This document shows positions 10,840 to 20,984 of a DNA stretch of 64,000 nt, piece after piece. The position numbers were made by a program, and so were the translations under genes. The DNA lies in contig JAVMKO010000147.1 of the NCBI GenBank assembly GCA_032164245.1, forward strand, positions 372,001 through 436,000, given 5' to 3'. Source of the DNA: Sternotherus odoratus (taxonomy: Eukaryota > Chordata > Testudines > Kinosternidae). The notes beneath the pieces are model-generated. The model searched no databases and was not told where the DNA came from. It saw nothing but the letters and a program-made list of their open reading frames with translations. The first letter of the stretch is position 1. The number at the start of each line of letters is the position of its first letter.

Positions 10840-11040
10840 GCAGGATTTGCATACGGCGGGGGGGCTGCGGGTTCAAGGAGGCTGGCCTGGCGCGCCGAGC
10901 ACCGATTGGTGGGCTCCCCGCGGGGGAAGGGTCCCCAGCCCGGGACGAGGGGGAGACACCCGGCCCCAAGGCGCCCCGCGCCAGAGGGTGTGGGGCGGGC
11001 ACCGCGGGGTGTGTAATCTGCGTTCGCACCAAAGCAGATG
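10840..11040. promoter_or_regulatory. CpG-rich segment with octamer and CCAAT box
   Basis: A perfect ATTTGCAT octamer lies at 10845-10852. An inverted CCAAT box (gattggtggg) lies about 50 bp further on, in CpG-rich sequence. It resembles a proximal promoter, but no transcript can be assigned. The CNTROB-like exons nearby read away from it on the minus strand. Confidence 0.35.
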
Positions 11041-11104
11041 AGCGCTAATGGTGGTGGGAGGGGGGAGCAGGGGGCAGTCGCCCGGCCTGGGGGAGGGGCT
11101 GGGC

Positions 11105-11240
11105 GCGGGGGCACGTGGGTTAGAGCAGGGGGGGCTAGGAGCCAGGACTCCTGGGTTCTCTCCCCAGCTCTGGGAGGGGAGTGGGGGATAGTGGCTAGAG
11201 CAGGGTGGTGGGCAGCCAGGACTCCTGGGTTCCCCCGGCA
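11105..11240 (+). repeat. Dispersed 72-bp tRNA-like repeat, two units
   Basis: Two plus-strand units carry ggagccaggactcctggg and gttctctccccagctctggg. The block abuts the 3-prime side of the last CNTROB-like exon. Confidence 0.75.
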
Positions 11241-11245
11241 CTCAC

Positions 11246-11390
11246 CTGGTGGGGGCTGGCATTTGAGCCTGGCAGCAGGGGCACTATTTTCCGCCGCTGG
11301 GCCTCCAGCTGCCAGCTCTCTCCTACAGTTTTCCAAAATCGCATCTCTTGAAAAGATTGGGCAGCCTTCCTCTCGCAATCCACCACCAAC
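11246..11390 (-). CDS. CNTROB: CNTROB-like coiled-coil exon C
   Basis: This minus-strand 145-nt exon lies between a TTCTCCGCAG acceptor and a GTGAGT donor. It encodes LVVDCERKAAQSFQEMRFWK, then TVGESWQLEAQRRKI and a Pro-containing end. Its first base completes the split codon left by exon B. A charged heptad-like segment leading into a Pro-rich tail matches the layout of centrobin (ELVERLQAM..HWDEA then Pro-rich). Centrobin is a coiled-coil protein of daughter centrioles, and its gene neighbours KCNAB3 in vertebrates. The exon has no stop. The assignment rests on weak remembered similarity and synteny. Confidence 0.5.
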
Positions 11391-11439
11391 CTGCGGAGAA
11401 GGGGGGGTGTCGGAGCTCCACGGTGGGGGGGTAGCCTGG

Positions 11440-11690
11440 CCTGGGGAACCCGCCACCCCGCCCCAGAGGTGGGCGCATCTCGGCGCCGGGTCCCTAGGTC
11501 ACCCGCCGCCCTGCCCCAGAGGTGGGCGCATCTCGGTGCCGGGCGAGGAGTCCCCGGGACACCAGCCGCCCCACCCCAGAGGTGGGCACATCTCTGCGCC
11601 GGATCCCTAGGTCACCCGCCGCCCCGCCCCAGAGGTGGGCGCATCTCGGCGCTGGGTGAGGGGTCCCCGGGTCCCCTGGTACCTCCTTTC
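11440..11690. repeat. Minisatellite, about 60-bp unit, in CNTROB-like intron
   Basis: Four units contain cccagaggtgggcgcatctc followed by ggcgccgggt and a cacccgccgccc end. The array runs up to the donor side of exon B, so that splice site lies in repeat-like sequence. Confidence 0.85.
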
Positions 11691-11787
11691 GCGCTGCTGC
11701 ACGAGTTTCTCCTTCTCTTCCCTGTGGCCTGATATCATTTTGAGTCGATTTAACTCTTATTCTGTTTCCAACTTGAGCAGCTCATTC
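11683..11787 (-). pseudogene. CNTROB: CNTROB-like coiled-coil exon B with in-frame TAA
   Basis: A CGCCACAG acceptor precedes a 105-nt minus-strand exon reading NELLKLETE, stop, ELNRLKMISGHREEKEKLVQ and QRER, with a weak GTACCA donor. Phases agree with the exons on both sides (two bases carried out, one base completing). The TAA stands where a Gln codon (CAA) would continue the heptad pattern, so one C-to-T change explains it. The exon is an otherwise well-preserved Glu/Lys/Gln-rich coiled coil. It could be a pseudogene, a sequencing error or a polymorphism. Confidence 0.5.
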
Positions 11788-11886
11788 CTGTGGCGAGAGG
11801 AGGGCCGGGGTGAGCGGCAGGCGCGGCCCCCCAGTGGGGGAGGGATCTGGGGGTGGCGGGGTGCTGGGGGAGGTACCTTTGCCTTT

Positions 11887-12025
11887 CTTCAAGCACCTGA
11901 ATCTAGTGCTGGTAGTTTTTTGCACTGTGTCTGAGCCATACAGTTGATTGGTGTGCCAGTGGTATGGATGTTCTGCCTCTCGTCCACTGGGGCCTTGTGG
12001 GGCCAGCCTCCCGCTGCACGGCCTC
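11887..12025 (-). pseudogene. CNTROB: CNTROB-like coiled-coil exon A with in-frame TAG
   Basis: A TCTTCCCAG acceptor is followed on the minus strand by a 139-nt segment starting GAGGCCGTGCAGCGGGAGGC and ending GAAAGGCAAAG before GTACCT. Its 3-prime part reads AKNYQH, stop, IQVLEERQR, in phase with exon B. The TAG again stands for a likely Gln (CAG). The 5-prime part (AVQREA) resembles the QREAQAAW region of centrobin and is duplicated at 45093 and 45936. The order of exons A, B and C fits a leftward gene. Confidence 0.45.
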
Positions 12026-12065
12026 CTGGGAAGAGAAAGGACCTGGGTGACCTCCAGCCCCCCAC

Positions 12066-12215
12066 TCACCTTCCAGAGCCAGGGAGAGAACCCAGGAGTC
12101 CTGGCTCCCAGTCCCCCCTGCTCTAACCCACCAGCCCCCACTCCCCTCCCCGAGACGGGGATAGAACCCAGGAGTCTGGGCTCCTAGCCCCCCCTTGCTC
12201 TAACCCACCAGCCCC
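12066..12215 (-). repeat. Dispersed 72-bp tRNA-like repeat, two units
   Basis: Minus-orientation units contain gagagaacccaggagtcctg. They directly follow exon A, as the equivalent units flank the related exon fragment at 45093. Confidence 0.75.
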
Positions 12216-12309
12216 CAGGGGCACAGAGGGGGGTGGGCATGGGGCCAAGGGGAGGATGAGGAGGCCAGACCGGGCCAGGCGAGGGGCACCGGGGAGTCAG
12301 CCTGTGTGT

Positions 12310-12420
12310 GGCCCTTGCAAATCATGTCTGCCTTCTGGTTTCTCAGTTTCCTCATCTATAAACTAGGGATCCTATTTCTCTATCCCACATGAATGATGTA
12401 ACCACTCCTACTTTGGGGAA
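12310..12420 (+). mobile_element. MIR-like CORE-SINE fragment
   Basis: The stretch around tttctcagtttcctcatcta and aaactaggga resembles the conserved MIR core (ctcagtttcc-catctgtaaaatggg). It is divergent, as expected for an ancient SINE. From here to 13034 the DNA is A+T-rich, and I saw no gene in it. Confidence 0.5.
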
Positions 12421-13034
12421 CATCACAGATTGCTTAGGAAAGTAGGAAGTAATTTCTTAGTAAAGCATATGACAGGATGCATTAAGATCCACTGTTTGAG
12501 AGACTGCACATTTGCACAATACTAAGTCACTTCGATACTACAGTGCTGGAGTTTTAGAGAAGGTTTAGACTAAATGAGATTGAATTAAGGACTATTTGGC
12601 AGCCTTAACTCCGAGTGCTTTGTTATGATCAGTGTGAAGGTCAGGCCTTTTTCTTTTGAATGTGTTCTATTTGGCTTATTAATAGCACAGTCTTACTATT
12701 TATACTGTAAAGCCACCACTTGGCACTGTGGTTTTCTTCTAACTTCGGGGGGAAGTGTATGCATGGTCCTTCCTGGCCCCCACGCACACCCAACTCATAT
12801 TAAAAGGTTCCCTGCAAGACTTTAAAATTAAGTGGAATGCAGCTGAATTTAGCTTTTAAAACAAAATCAGCTGTACTCAAGTTAGCAACAGAGGGAAACC
12901 AGATATCTCAAAATGCACCCTTCTTTGATATAACAGCTACTGGAGTACAGAGTTGGGCTAAAAGTAGCCAGGAAAATGGTATGGCAATTATATGGAGCAG
13001 TTAAAGTCTTTAAAATATTATTTAACCTTTAGAT

Positions 13035-13398
13035 CAGTGGTCTCCAACCTTTTGATGAACGCGGACCGGTCAACGCGGCCGAGTACTGCTTGCAGCCCGG
13101 GGGCTCTGTGCGGTGCGGCGGACCGTTGTATGCCCGCCGAAAACCCACAGAAATCAGTGGCTTTTTTATTTGTCGGAGCGGCGGGACCTTGCATGTCCGC
13201 CGAAAAGCCGCAGGAAAACGGCGGAAAAGCAGAAAAATGCGGAACTCTTGCCGCACCGGAAGGGAAAGCGGGGCCGGAAGCGGAAAGGAAAGCGGCCGGA
13301 AGTGGAAGGGGCGGGCCGGAGGGGAACGCGGCCGCGGACCGGTACCAAATGCTCCACGGACCGGTACCGGTCCGCGGACCGGGGGTTGGGGACCACTG
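13035..13398. mobile_element. hAT MITE, 364 bp, perfect 8-bp TSD
   Basis: Terminal inverted repeats CAGTGGTCTCCAACC and GGTTGGGGACCACTG bound the element. It is flanked by identical 8-bp duplications ctttagat at 13027-13034 and 13399-13406. The interior is very CpG-rich with repeated ggaccggtacc words, in contrast to its A+T-rich surroundings. An exact TSD suggests a fairly recent non-autonomous insertion. It has no transposase. Confidence 0.93.
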
Positions 13399-13406
13399 CT
13401 TTAGAT

Positions 13407-14110
13407 GAAAACCATGCTACCTATAAAACTTCACTTTAGTGAACTCTTCTGGGCTCCTAAGTGCAACAGGGGGAAATGGTAGCTGCACATCACAGCATAA
13501 CAGATTGTGGAACATCACAGCAAAATGCCAATGACTTTATATACTTCATTTTTCTAAAAGGCATATTTACAGTCAGTTACTAACAGAATGACCCATCCCA
13601 TGCTACTTGGGGAAGTAAATTTTTCAGATCACCTTTAACATAAATTGAAGTCCTAAACACATAAATGTACTGATATTTGGAGAGTGGAAAATGGAAATAC
13701 CATTGAAGCAGATGGTGAAATAGCTACCTACAGTATTTTGCAAGGCAAGTTCCACCTGTCTGCTTATTCTCAAATATATTAAACTGTTTTAATTAAAAAA
13801 AAAAAAAAAAAAAAACGACACATACAGAAACACCACTTAACCCTAACTACAGACTAACTCCTAGGGTAGCTTTTTATTGTTTTTGACTTAGAACTACTTG
13901 AAGAAAAATGTATTTAAAAGTGTGAAAAGAGAAGTCATTTACATTTCATTTTTGTTTATAAATTAAACGTTCTTTAATGTATACTGGTGAAAGTATGAAA
14001 AATACACTATTAAAACTGTAAAAAATTAATACTACTACAATGAATTTAATTTTAACTGCTGACAGGTATTTTTAAGAGCTATTTATATTTCAATGTAATC
14101 CTTACTATAC
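13407..14110. other. A+T-rich intergenic sequence, no gene seen
   Basis: Low-GC DNA with a 20-base poly-A run near 13795. Poly-A next to unassigned sequence could mark an old retroposition end, but no source element was recognised. Confidence 0.4.
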
Positions 14111-14184
14111 CTGCATCGCTGGCAGAGTCTCCTGAAAAAGTAAAACACATTTATCAGTCTTTAGATAAGAGATTCTATAAATCT

Positions 14185-14780
14185 CTGCCCCCAGGGCCCC
14201 CTCCCTACCCAACCCCCCCCCCGTCCCCTGACTAGCCCCTCCAGAGACCCCCCGCTCCAGGACCCCCTCCCCTACCCAACCCCCCCGTCCCCTGACTACT
14301 CCCTCCAGAGACCCCTCCGCCCCAGGACCCCCTCCCCTCCACAACCCCCCCATCCCCTGACTACTCCCTCCAGAGACCCCCCTGCCCCAGGACCCCTCCC
14401 CTACACAACCCCCCCATCCCCTGACTACTCCATCCAGAGACCCCTCCGCCCCAGGACCCCCTCCCCTACCCAACCCCCCCGTCCCCTGACTACTCCCTCC
14501 AGAGACCCCTCCGCCCCAGGACCCCCTCCCCTACCCAACCCCCCCATCCCCTGACTACTCCCTCCAGAGACCCCCCTGCCCCAGGACCCCTCCCCTCCCC
14601 AACCCCCCCCATCCCCTGACTACTCCCTCCAGAGACCCCTCCGCCCAAGGACCCCCTCCCCTACCCAACCCCCCCGTCCCCTGACTACTCCCTCCAGAGA
14701 CCCCCCCGCCCCAGGACCCCCTCCCCTACTCAACCCCCCCATCCCCTGACTCCCCCCTCCAGAGAGCCCCCCGCCCCCAG
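14185..14780. repeat. C-rich minisatellite, about 62-bp unit, ten units
   Basis: Units repeat cccctgactactccctcca followed by gagacccctccgccccagg and a ccctcccctacccaac word. Unit length is very regular. Frames through it are artefacts. Confidence 0.9.
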
Positions 14781-14869
14781 GACCGTCGGACAGGAAAGGG
14801 GTTAAAATGCTCCGTATTCAGGTCGACTCACCTCGATGTCTTCATGGCTCTGCGTCCCCCGCTGTTCGT

Positions 14870-15690
14870 CCCCCATCGTCTCTGCCCGGTGAGGTCTGGA
14901 GCTGAGGGGAGAGCGGAGGCGAAGGGGCTGGAGAGAGATGGGGGGGGATTCAGCGCGCGGGACAGTAACGGCCGAGGGGGGTGACGCGGGGCTGCGAATG
15001 GGGGCGGGGCCTGGCCACGCGCTCTACGGGGGGGGGCGGGGACCCACCGCCGGCCCCAGTCTCTGCGCCCCCCAATCCCACGGGGCCGGGGCCGGATCCT
15101 CGGCGGCTGAGGCAGCTCCGCGGCGTCTCCCCGCGTCCCGGGCCGAGAGTCACTTTCCCGCCCAGTCGGCCCCTCGCGGGTGTCTCGCTCACCCACCCGC
15201 CACACCGGGGATCGCACTGAGCACGTGCAACTTCTCCCGCGCAACCTCTCCCGGGCTGGAGAAGGCGGAAATGCCCCCGGGGCAGGCTGGGAGATGTCGT
15301 CCCTGACTCTCCCGGGTCCGGACCGGACGTTGAAAGCCGGAGGAGGAGCCGCGCTCCCCCCGCTGCTGCTCCCTGGCCGGGGGGGGTCTGTGCCGGGGAG
15401 ACCTTCATGACCCACCCCCCCGCTGCGGAGCTGCCGCCTCCAGGTAGCGGCGTGAGCCCGGGGGCGGGGCTGGGGGCAGGGCGGTGACTCCGCCCCAGTG
15501 TCCGGGGGACCCAGCATCTCGCAGCGTCAGAATCTGCTCCCGGGGGGGCCAAGCCCGTGGGGGGGTCAGAGCTGCTGTCCCCGCAGGAGATCAACAACCC
15601 CCCCGCCCGGCCCAGCTCTGCCCTGGGGGGGGGGGAGAAGTGAGACCGGGCGGGGGGGACCCGGGGAAAGGGGCGGGTGGAAAATGTCTG
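14870..15690 (-). promoter_or_regulatory. CpG island, ZNF143-type promoter block A
   Basis: This CpG-rich block is shared in part with blocks at 40.8-41.1, 44.3-44.7 and 53.8-54.3 kb. On the minus strand it carries a diverged ZNF143/SBS-like motif, ACGACATCTCCCAG (15287-15300), between GGGAGAGTCAGGG and a GGCGCTTCC-like end, plus a duplicated ggggacagcagctctgaccc word near 15560. Such duplicated promoters are common in KRAB zinc-finger clusters, but no downstream zinc-finger exon was found here. Confidence 0.55.
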
Positions 15691-15699
15691 ATCAGCCCG

Positions 15700-16690
15700 G
15701 ACATGGGGGGGAGAAGAGCAGGTGACCCCCGAGGGGCGGGGGGAGGAAGGGGGGGCTGAGATCTCCTCGGATTTACCACTGCCCCCCCCGCCCTGGGGGC
15801 CCCCCGTCCTGCCCCCTTTCTCCCTAGAGAGCCACGAGCAACATCCAGGGTGACCCCCATTTACCCCCCCCCGAGAAGGTCTCTGGTCCCCTCCCCCCAT
15901 TTTCTCCCCACTTCGCCAGTGGCCAGTTCACATCTCAGGTCTGGCCCCCCCCCCATTGTTCCCTGCAGGGATTTGTCCTTGTTCCGGTGGGAATCGTTCC
16001 CCGTATTGATTTCTGAACTGGGAGGAGGGTCAATGGGCAGAGGCTGGGGGAGCCTGAGACCCGGATACCTCTGGCCTGGGGGCGGCCGCTCTCTGCTGGC
16101 AACAGGACCTGGGATGTCTCAAAAAGGGGAGGGAGGAGCAAGTGCCCCCCTTTGAGAGATGGCCCAGCCCCAAGTTTCCCAGTCCCAGCTACTTCCCCTC
16201 CCCCACCCTGCCCAACGCAGCACCCCCCTGCCTGCTAATCACATTCCCTGACCCACAGCCAGTGATATTCTCACTCCACCCCCCCTCCTTTCCCCTGTGA
16301 GAGCCACAGCACCCAGGGTTCCCTGCCAGCCATGGGAATGTGAGGCGAGAAGAATCCATCCCATTCTGTTGTTGTTTTACTATCGCTGTATAATCCCCTT
16401 CAATTTCCCCCCTTTCCTTTAGAACTGTTGAATGGTGACATGAAATCTCCCCACACATTGGTCCTTCTCCCCTACATATGCAAATCATTCTTTGACCATT
16501 TTCTCCTCATTTAGGAATTACTGATGTCAAATTCTTGAAAACTCTTCCCACTTTTCTTTCCAGGTATCTGACTGATTGTTTATTTCTGGAGATTTTCCTG
16601 TCTAATTATCTGAGAACATGAGACTTTCTCAGGTATTGCCATGTGGAGGTGGGGGAAGGGCTGGCACTCAGTGTAGAGGGGGGATAAGGA
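15700..16690. other. No gene recognised
   Basis: C-rich then unique-looking sequence. A stretch near 16050-16160 resembles 41120-41170, so it probably belongs to the same duplicated promoter unit. No convincing exon or RNA was seen. Confidence 0.4.
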
Positions 16691-16696
16691 TGTGGT

Positions 16697-16818
16697 AAAG
16701 CTGACCAGACAGCAAGTATGAAAAATCGGGACAGGGGTGGGGGGTAATAGGAGCTTGCATAAGAAAAAGACCCCAAATCAGGAATTTTCCTATAAAATGA
16801 TGACAGCTGCTCACCCTA
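16697..16818 (+). mobile_element. Short TIR DNA transposon, family with tctggtcaccct ends, copy 1
   Basis: The segment starts ctgaccagacagcaagtat, carries aaaaatcgggacagggg and ends near gctgctcaccct. It is a diverged relative of the elements at about 19567-19682 and 51978-52094. It is non-autonomous. Confidence 0.65.
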
Positions 16819-16989
16819 GCTGTGGTATTGGAGGTGTGTCTGGGATTTTGATTTGGAGGAGTCCATGTCTCTGCTCCCTGTGGCCATGGTGGATTCTGTA
16901 CCAAAGCAGCACGTCAGCGGAGCAGACGCACACACCATCGCTCCGTCTCCACACGCAGCATTCACTGCCAGATGGGACTCATGATTTTT

Positions 16990-17710
16990 TAGGGGTCAGC
17001 TTGATACGCCTGGCTGGGATGAATTAAGTTGGAGCGGGGGTTGGGGCTGTAATAGTTTGGGATGTTCCTTTCTGCATAGTCAGTTCTTTCCCGTTATTCT
17101 TTTACCCACACTGATTCCTGATGTCACTCTCCCCTTAACTTGCTTTGGTTATTTCAGTTCCAGTTTTTAAATGGGATCTAATGATTGCAAAGCTGAATGA
17201 AAGATAAAACAAACTGGACCATTTGAATGTTGGCACATAGCTGGTAGAACTATACCGAACTATACAGGTTTGCTGTCATTACCTGGGTTCCTAGAGCATT
17301 TTCTGATGAGGTGGGTAAAGCAATGTCAAAGAACCAAAAGCGCTGTCCAGGGTGAAAGCGCTCATCAGGTGTTTGCTCTCCTGGGTGCATGTCACCACCC
17401 AGAGCTTGGCAGCCTTTCAGGAGTGTCATGCTGCATTGTATTTACTGATCTCAAAAGAAAAGGTTAAGATGGCTGCTTCACAATATCCAATGAAAACTTG
17501 AACCAATTATACAAATAGCCCCTAATGCAATTAAACCAACGTGGTATTAATACTGATTCAGAACTAAAAACTATGAGATGTGCATGAGAAATGAACTGAC
17601 ACCTAATTTCCATTTCTTAATACCTGAAATTTTGACACTTGCTCACACTATCTTTTTTCAAAAGCAATGCACAGCACAGAGTCAATTGAAATAATAAAAC
17701 CCTGCCAATT
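16990..17710. other. No gene recognised
   Basis: Moderate-GC unique-looking DNA between a DNA transposon and the CR1 3-prime end. No splice-bounded open frame or RNA gene stood out. Confidence 0.35.
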
Positions 17711-17716
17711 ATTCAT

Positions 17717-19560
17717 AGATTCATAGCATTTTAGGATTGGAAGGGACCTCTGGAGGTCATCTAGTCCAACCCCCAGCAAGGGCTTTATCAAGCCTGACCT
17801 TAAAAACATCTAAGGAAGGTGATTCTACCACCTCCCTAGGTAACCCATTCCACCCTCCTAGTGAAAACGTTTTTCCTAATAATATCCAATTTAAACCTTC
17901 CCAACTGCAAGTTGAGACCATTACTCCTTGTTCAGTCATCTACCACCACTGAGAAAAGTCTAGATCCATCCTCTTTAGAACCCCCTTTCAGGTAGTTGAA
18001 AGCAGCTATCAAATCCCCCCTCAGTCTTCTCTTCTGTAGACTAAACAATCCCAGTTCTCTCAGCCTCTCCTCATAAGTCATGCGCACCAGACCCTAGTCA
18101 TTTTTGTTGCCCTTCTCTGGACTCTTTCCAATTTTTCCACTTTTAGTGTGGGCTCCAAAACTGGACACAGTACTCCAGATGAGGTCTCACCAATGTCAAA
18201 TAGAGGGGAAGAATCACATCCCTCGATCTGCTGGCAATGCCCCTATATATATAGCCCAAAATGCCATTAGCCTTCTTGGCAACAAAGGCACACTGTTGAC
18301 TCATATCCAGCTTCTCATCCACCGTAATCCCTAGGTCCTTTTCTGCAGAACTGCTGCCTAGCCATTCGGTCCCTAGTCTGTAGCAGTGCATGGGATTCTT
18401 CCATCCTAAGTACAGGACTCTGCACTTCTCCTTGTTGAACCTCATCCAATTTCTTTTGGCCCAGTCCTCTAATTTGTCTAGGTCCCTCTGTATCCTATCC
18501 TTACCCTCCAGCATATCTACCACTCCTCCCAGTTTAGTGTCATCTGCAAACTTGCTGAGGGTGCAGTCCACACCATCCTCCAGATCATTGACAAAGATAT
18601 TGAATAAAACCAGCCCCAGGACCGACCCTTGGGGCACTCTGCTCGATACCGGCTGCCAACTAGACATGGAGCCATTGATCACTACCCATTGAGCATGACG
18701 ATCCCACCAGCTTTCTAGCCACCTTATGGTCCATTCATCCAGCCCATACTTCTTTAACTTGCTGGCAAGAATATTGAGGGAGACCATATCAAAAGCTTGG
18801 CTAAAGTCAAGGAACAACACATACACTGCTTTCCCCTCATCCACAGAGCCAGTCATCTCATCATAGAAAGCAATTAGGTTAGTCAGGCATGATTTGCCCT
18901 TGGTGAATTCATGCTGATTGTTCCTGATCACGTTCCTCTCCTCTAAGTGCTTCAGGATTGATTCCTTGAGGCCCTGCTCCATTATTTTTCCAGACACTGA
19001 GGTGAGGCTGACTGGCCTTTAATTCCCTGGCTCCTCCTTCTTCCCTTTTTTAAAATGGGCACTACATTACAAGACAGAGGCAAAAAAAGCATTGAATACA
19101 TTTGCTTTTTCCACATCCTCTGTCACTAGATTGCCTTCCTCATTCAGTAAGCGGCCCACACTTTCCTTGACTTTTTTCTTGTTGCTAACACCTAAAGAAA
19201 CCCTTCTTGTTACCCTTACCATCCCTTGCTAGCTGCAACTCCAAGTGTGATTTAGCCTTCCTGATTTCACTCCTGCATGCCCGAGCAATATTCTTATATT
19301 CCTCCCTGGGCATTTGCCCAAATTTCCACTTCTTGTAAGCTTCTTTTTTGCATTTAAGATCAGCAAGGATTTCACTGTTCAACCAAGCTGGTCACCTGAC
19401 ATATTTACTATTCTTTCTACACATTGGGATGGTTTGTTCCTGCAACCTCAATAAGGATTCTTTAAAATACAGCCAGCTCTCCTTTCCCCCCTTCATGTTC
19501 ATCTCCCAGGGTATCCTGCCCATGAGTTCCCTGGGGGAGTCAAAGTCTGCGCACGCAGGG
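17717..19560 (-). mobile_element. CR1 LINE, 5-prime truncated
   Basis: The minus strand carries an 18143-18997 frame encoding the reverse transcriptase: [29 protein letters not shown], the catalytic [10 protein letters not shown], and [14 protein letters not shown]. Beyond it, interrupted frames give the upstream linker (19185-19382, LKCKKEAYKKWK..HLELQLARDGKGN) and the downstream WNGLPREVVESPSLDVFK tail (17757-17939). The element ends at 17717 in the attcatag 8-mer repeat typical of CR1 3-prime ends. Stops and frameshifts split the ORF and the endonuclease is missing, so it is dead. It lies in antisense to the plus strand. Confidence 0.93.
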
Positions 19561-19566
19561 CTCATC

Positions 19567-19682
19567 TATAAATTCCTGAAATCAGGACAAATGGCGTCCC
19601 GAGCAAAGTGTAGTCGGGACACGGGACAGAAGGCAAAAAATCGGGACTGTCCCGATAAAATCGGGACGTCTGGTCACCCTAG
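19567..19682 (+). mobile_element. Short TIR DNA transposon, copy 2
   Basis: Contains aaaaaatcgggactgtcccg and ends gggacgtctggtcaccct, the same terminal sequence as at 51978-52094. It adjoins the truncated 5-prime end of the CR1 copy. Confidence 0.65.
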
Positions 19683-19725
19683 CGGCTCTCCTTTTTTCCC
19701 TGTGCCAAGATCCTGAACTCAAATC

Positions 19726-19798
19726 TGTATCTGTCTGGTTTTGATCCTGGGGCTTTTTGCATGTTAGGCAAATGTGATAACCACGACACTCCCAAAAC
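19726..19798 (-). pseudogene. tRNA-Val(AAC)-like relic
   Basis: The 73-nt minus-strand sequence aligns end to end with vertebrate tRNA-Val. GTGTCGTGGTTATCAC keeps the D-arm, and CCTAACA the anticodon loop (AAC). The T arm has decayed (GGATCAAAACC instead of GGTTCGAAACC) and the acceptor strands pair poorly, so it is probably not functional. Confidence 0.7.
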
Positions 19799-20171
19799 TC
19801 TCTCACAGTCCCCTGCCCCTCCTTCAAATTCCATCCACTCAGCTGGTGCTCACCCTGGCACACACCCCTGGGTGAACCTGGAGAAAATGATGGAAACCCT
19901 TTGATGGGTCAGCTAGTAGAGCAAAGGCCTCCCATGGAGGGCAGGGAAGGGCACAACTCATCCCAATTTTCCCCCAGCTCTTCCCCAACCCAGGGCCCAA
20001 CCTGGGGACCAGGCTGCCGGCCCAGCCTCAGCCACAGCCCCCACTTACTCTGGTTTGTACCCCTCTCACCAGGAAGCCATAGTGCAACTCCCAATCCTGG
20101 TTCTTGACTGTGGCTACAGAGGGGCTGCAGACATGGTTAAGAGGACACAATGTCCTTTATCAGTCAGCTCA

Positions 20172-20253
20172 GATGAGGTGGCCAAGTGGTTAAGGTGCTA
20201 GACTACTAATTCCTTGTGCTCTGCATACATGGGTTCAAATCCCATACTCAGTG
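20172..20253 (+). pseudogene. tRNA-Ser relic, anticodon ACT, derived from Ser(GCT)
   Basis: The 82-nt sequence keeps the type-II tRNA shape: ggtggccaagtggttaagg D-arm, a variable arm, and tgggttcaaatccca T arm. Everything except the acceptor is close to tRNA-Ser(GCT). The anticodon loop reads ctactaa, giving ACT, and the acceptor 3-prime strand no longer pairs. Its related intact gene is at 32175-32256. Confidence 0.7.
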
Positions 20254-20399
20254 GGCACATTTTTCTCTTCTACAAACAACTGTCTCCCCATTTGGTACAA
20301 TGAGAGACCAAACCTTGTTCCCTTCTGCAAACAGAAACCTCCTCAGACTACCCTTGCTCCAAATAAAACATGTCTAGTATCAGAGGGGGGGAGCCTTGT

Positions 20400-20550
20400 C
20401 AATCTGGATCTGCAGAAGCAACAAAGAGTCCTGTGGCACCTTATAGATCTTACTGGAGCATAAGCTTTCATGGGTATTCACCCACCAAAGCTTATGCTCC
20501 AATACACCACTGTTAGTTTAGAAGGTGCCACAGGACTCTTTGTTCCTTTT
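20400..20550. mobile_element. Penelope-type terminal sequence as an inverted pair
   Basis: The left arm has caaagagtcctgtggcacct and gcataagctttcatgggt. The right arm is its reverse complement (aggtgccacaggactctttg). The two meet at ttcacccaccaaagcttatg. The same word set ends the Penelope-like element at 38.9-40.1 kb. Confidence 0.7.
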
Positions 20551-20778
20551 GTACAATATGTCTGTACCCTTCTGTCTGTCAGAGTTGGCAGCAACAAGGG
20601 CTGGGTTCAGTATCTAGGTGTCTGTTCAAGTAACACAATGCAAAACCAGCTCAATTCCCCACCTGGGACAAATATAGACCATGCCCACTTCCAGGAACCT
20701 CTAAGGGAGGAGATCGACTGAAGCTACACAACTTCAAGAAGTTGGCGTATCTTCAACTGACTTACCTGCCCTCCTCAC

Positions 20779-20955
20779 GGCAGTGGTAGTTGGCAGTGCG
20801 CTCCCTCGTTGACTCCAGCTTGTGCCTCTTGGCAAGCTGGAGTTCCAGAGTCGATGGGGGGTGCCCCTGGGGATCGATTTATTGTGTCTTGATGAGACGC
20901 AATAAATCGATTACCAAAAGATTGATGTAGTGAAGACAACCACGGTAGTGAAGAC
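20779..20955 (-). mobile_element. Palindromic DNA-transposon fragment, copy 1
   Basis: Contains a nearly perfect palindrome, gatttattgtgtcttgatg with agacgcaataaatc, next to a second inverted pair, actccagcttg and caagctggagt. The same pieces, less decayed, occur at 29590-29745 in the opposite orientation. Confidence 0.65.
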
Positions 20956-20984
20956 AACCCCTAAGAGGCAATACTTCCCCTCTA

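Noticed and set aside
9359..11032. 557-codon minus-strand open frame
   Set aside because: His/Thr/Pro-rich translation of a GT/CA-rich repeat, with no domain or splice context.
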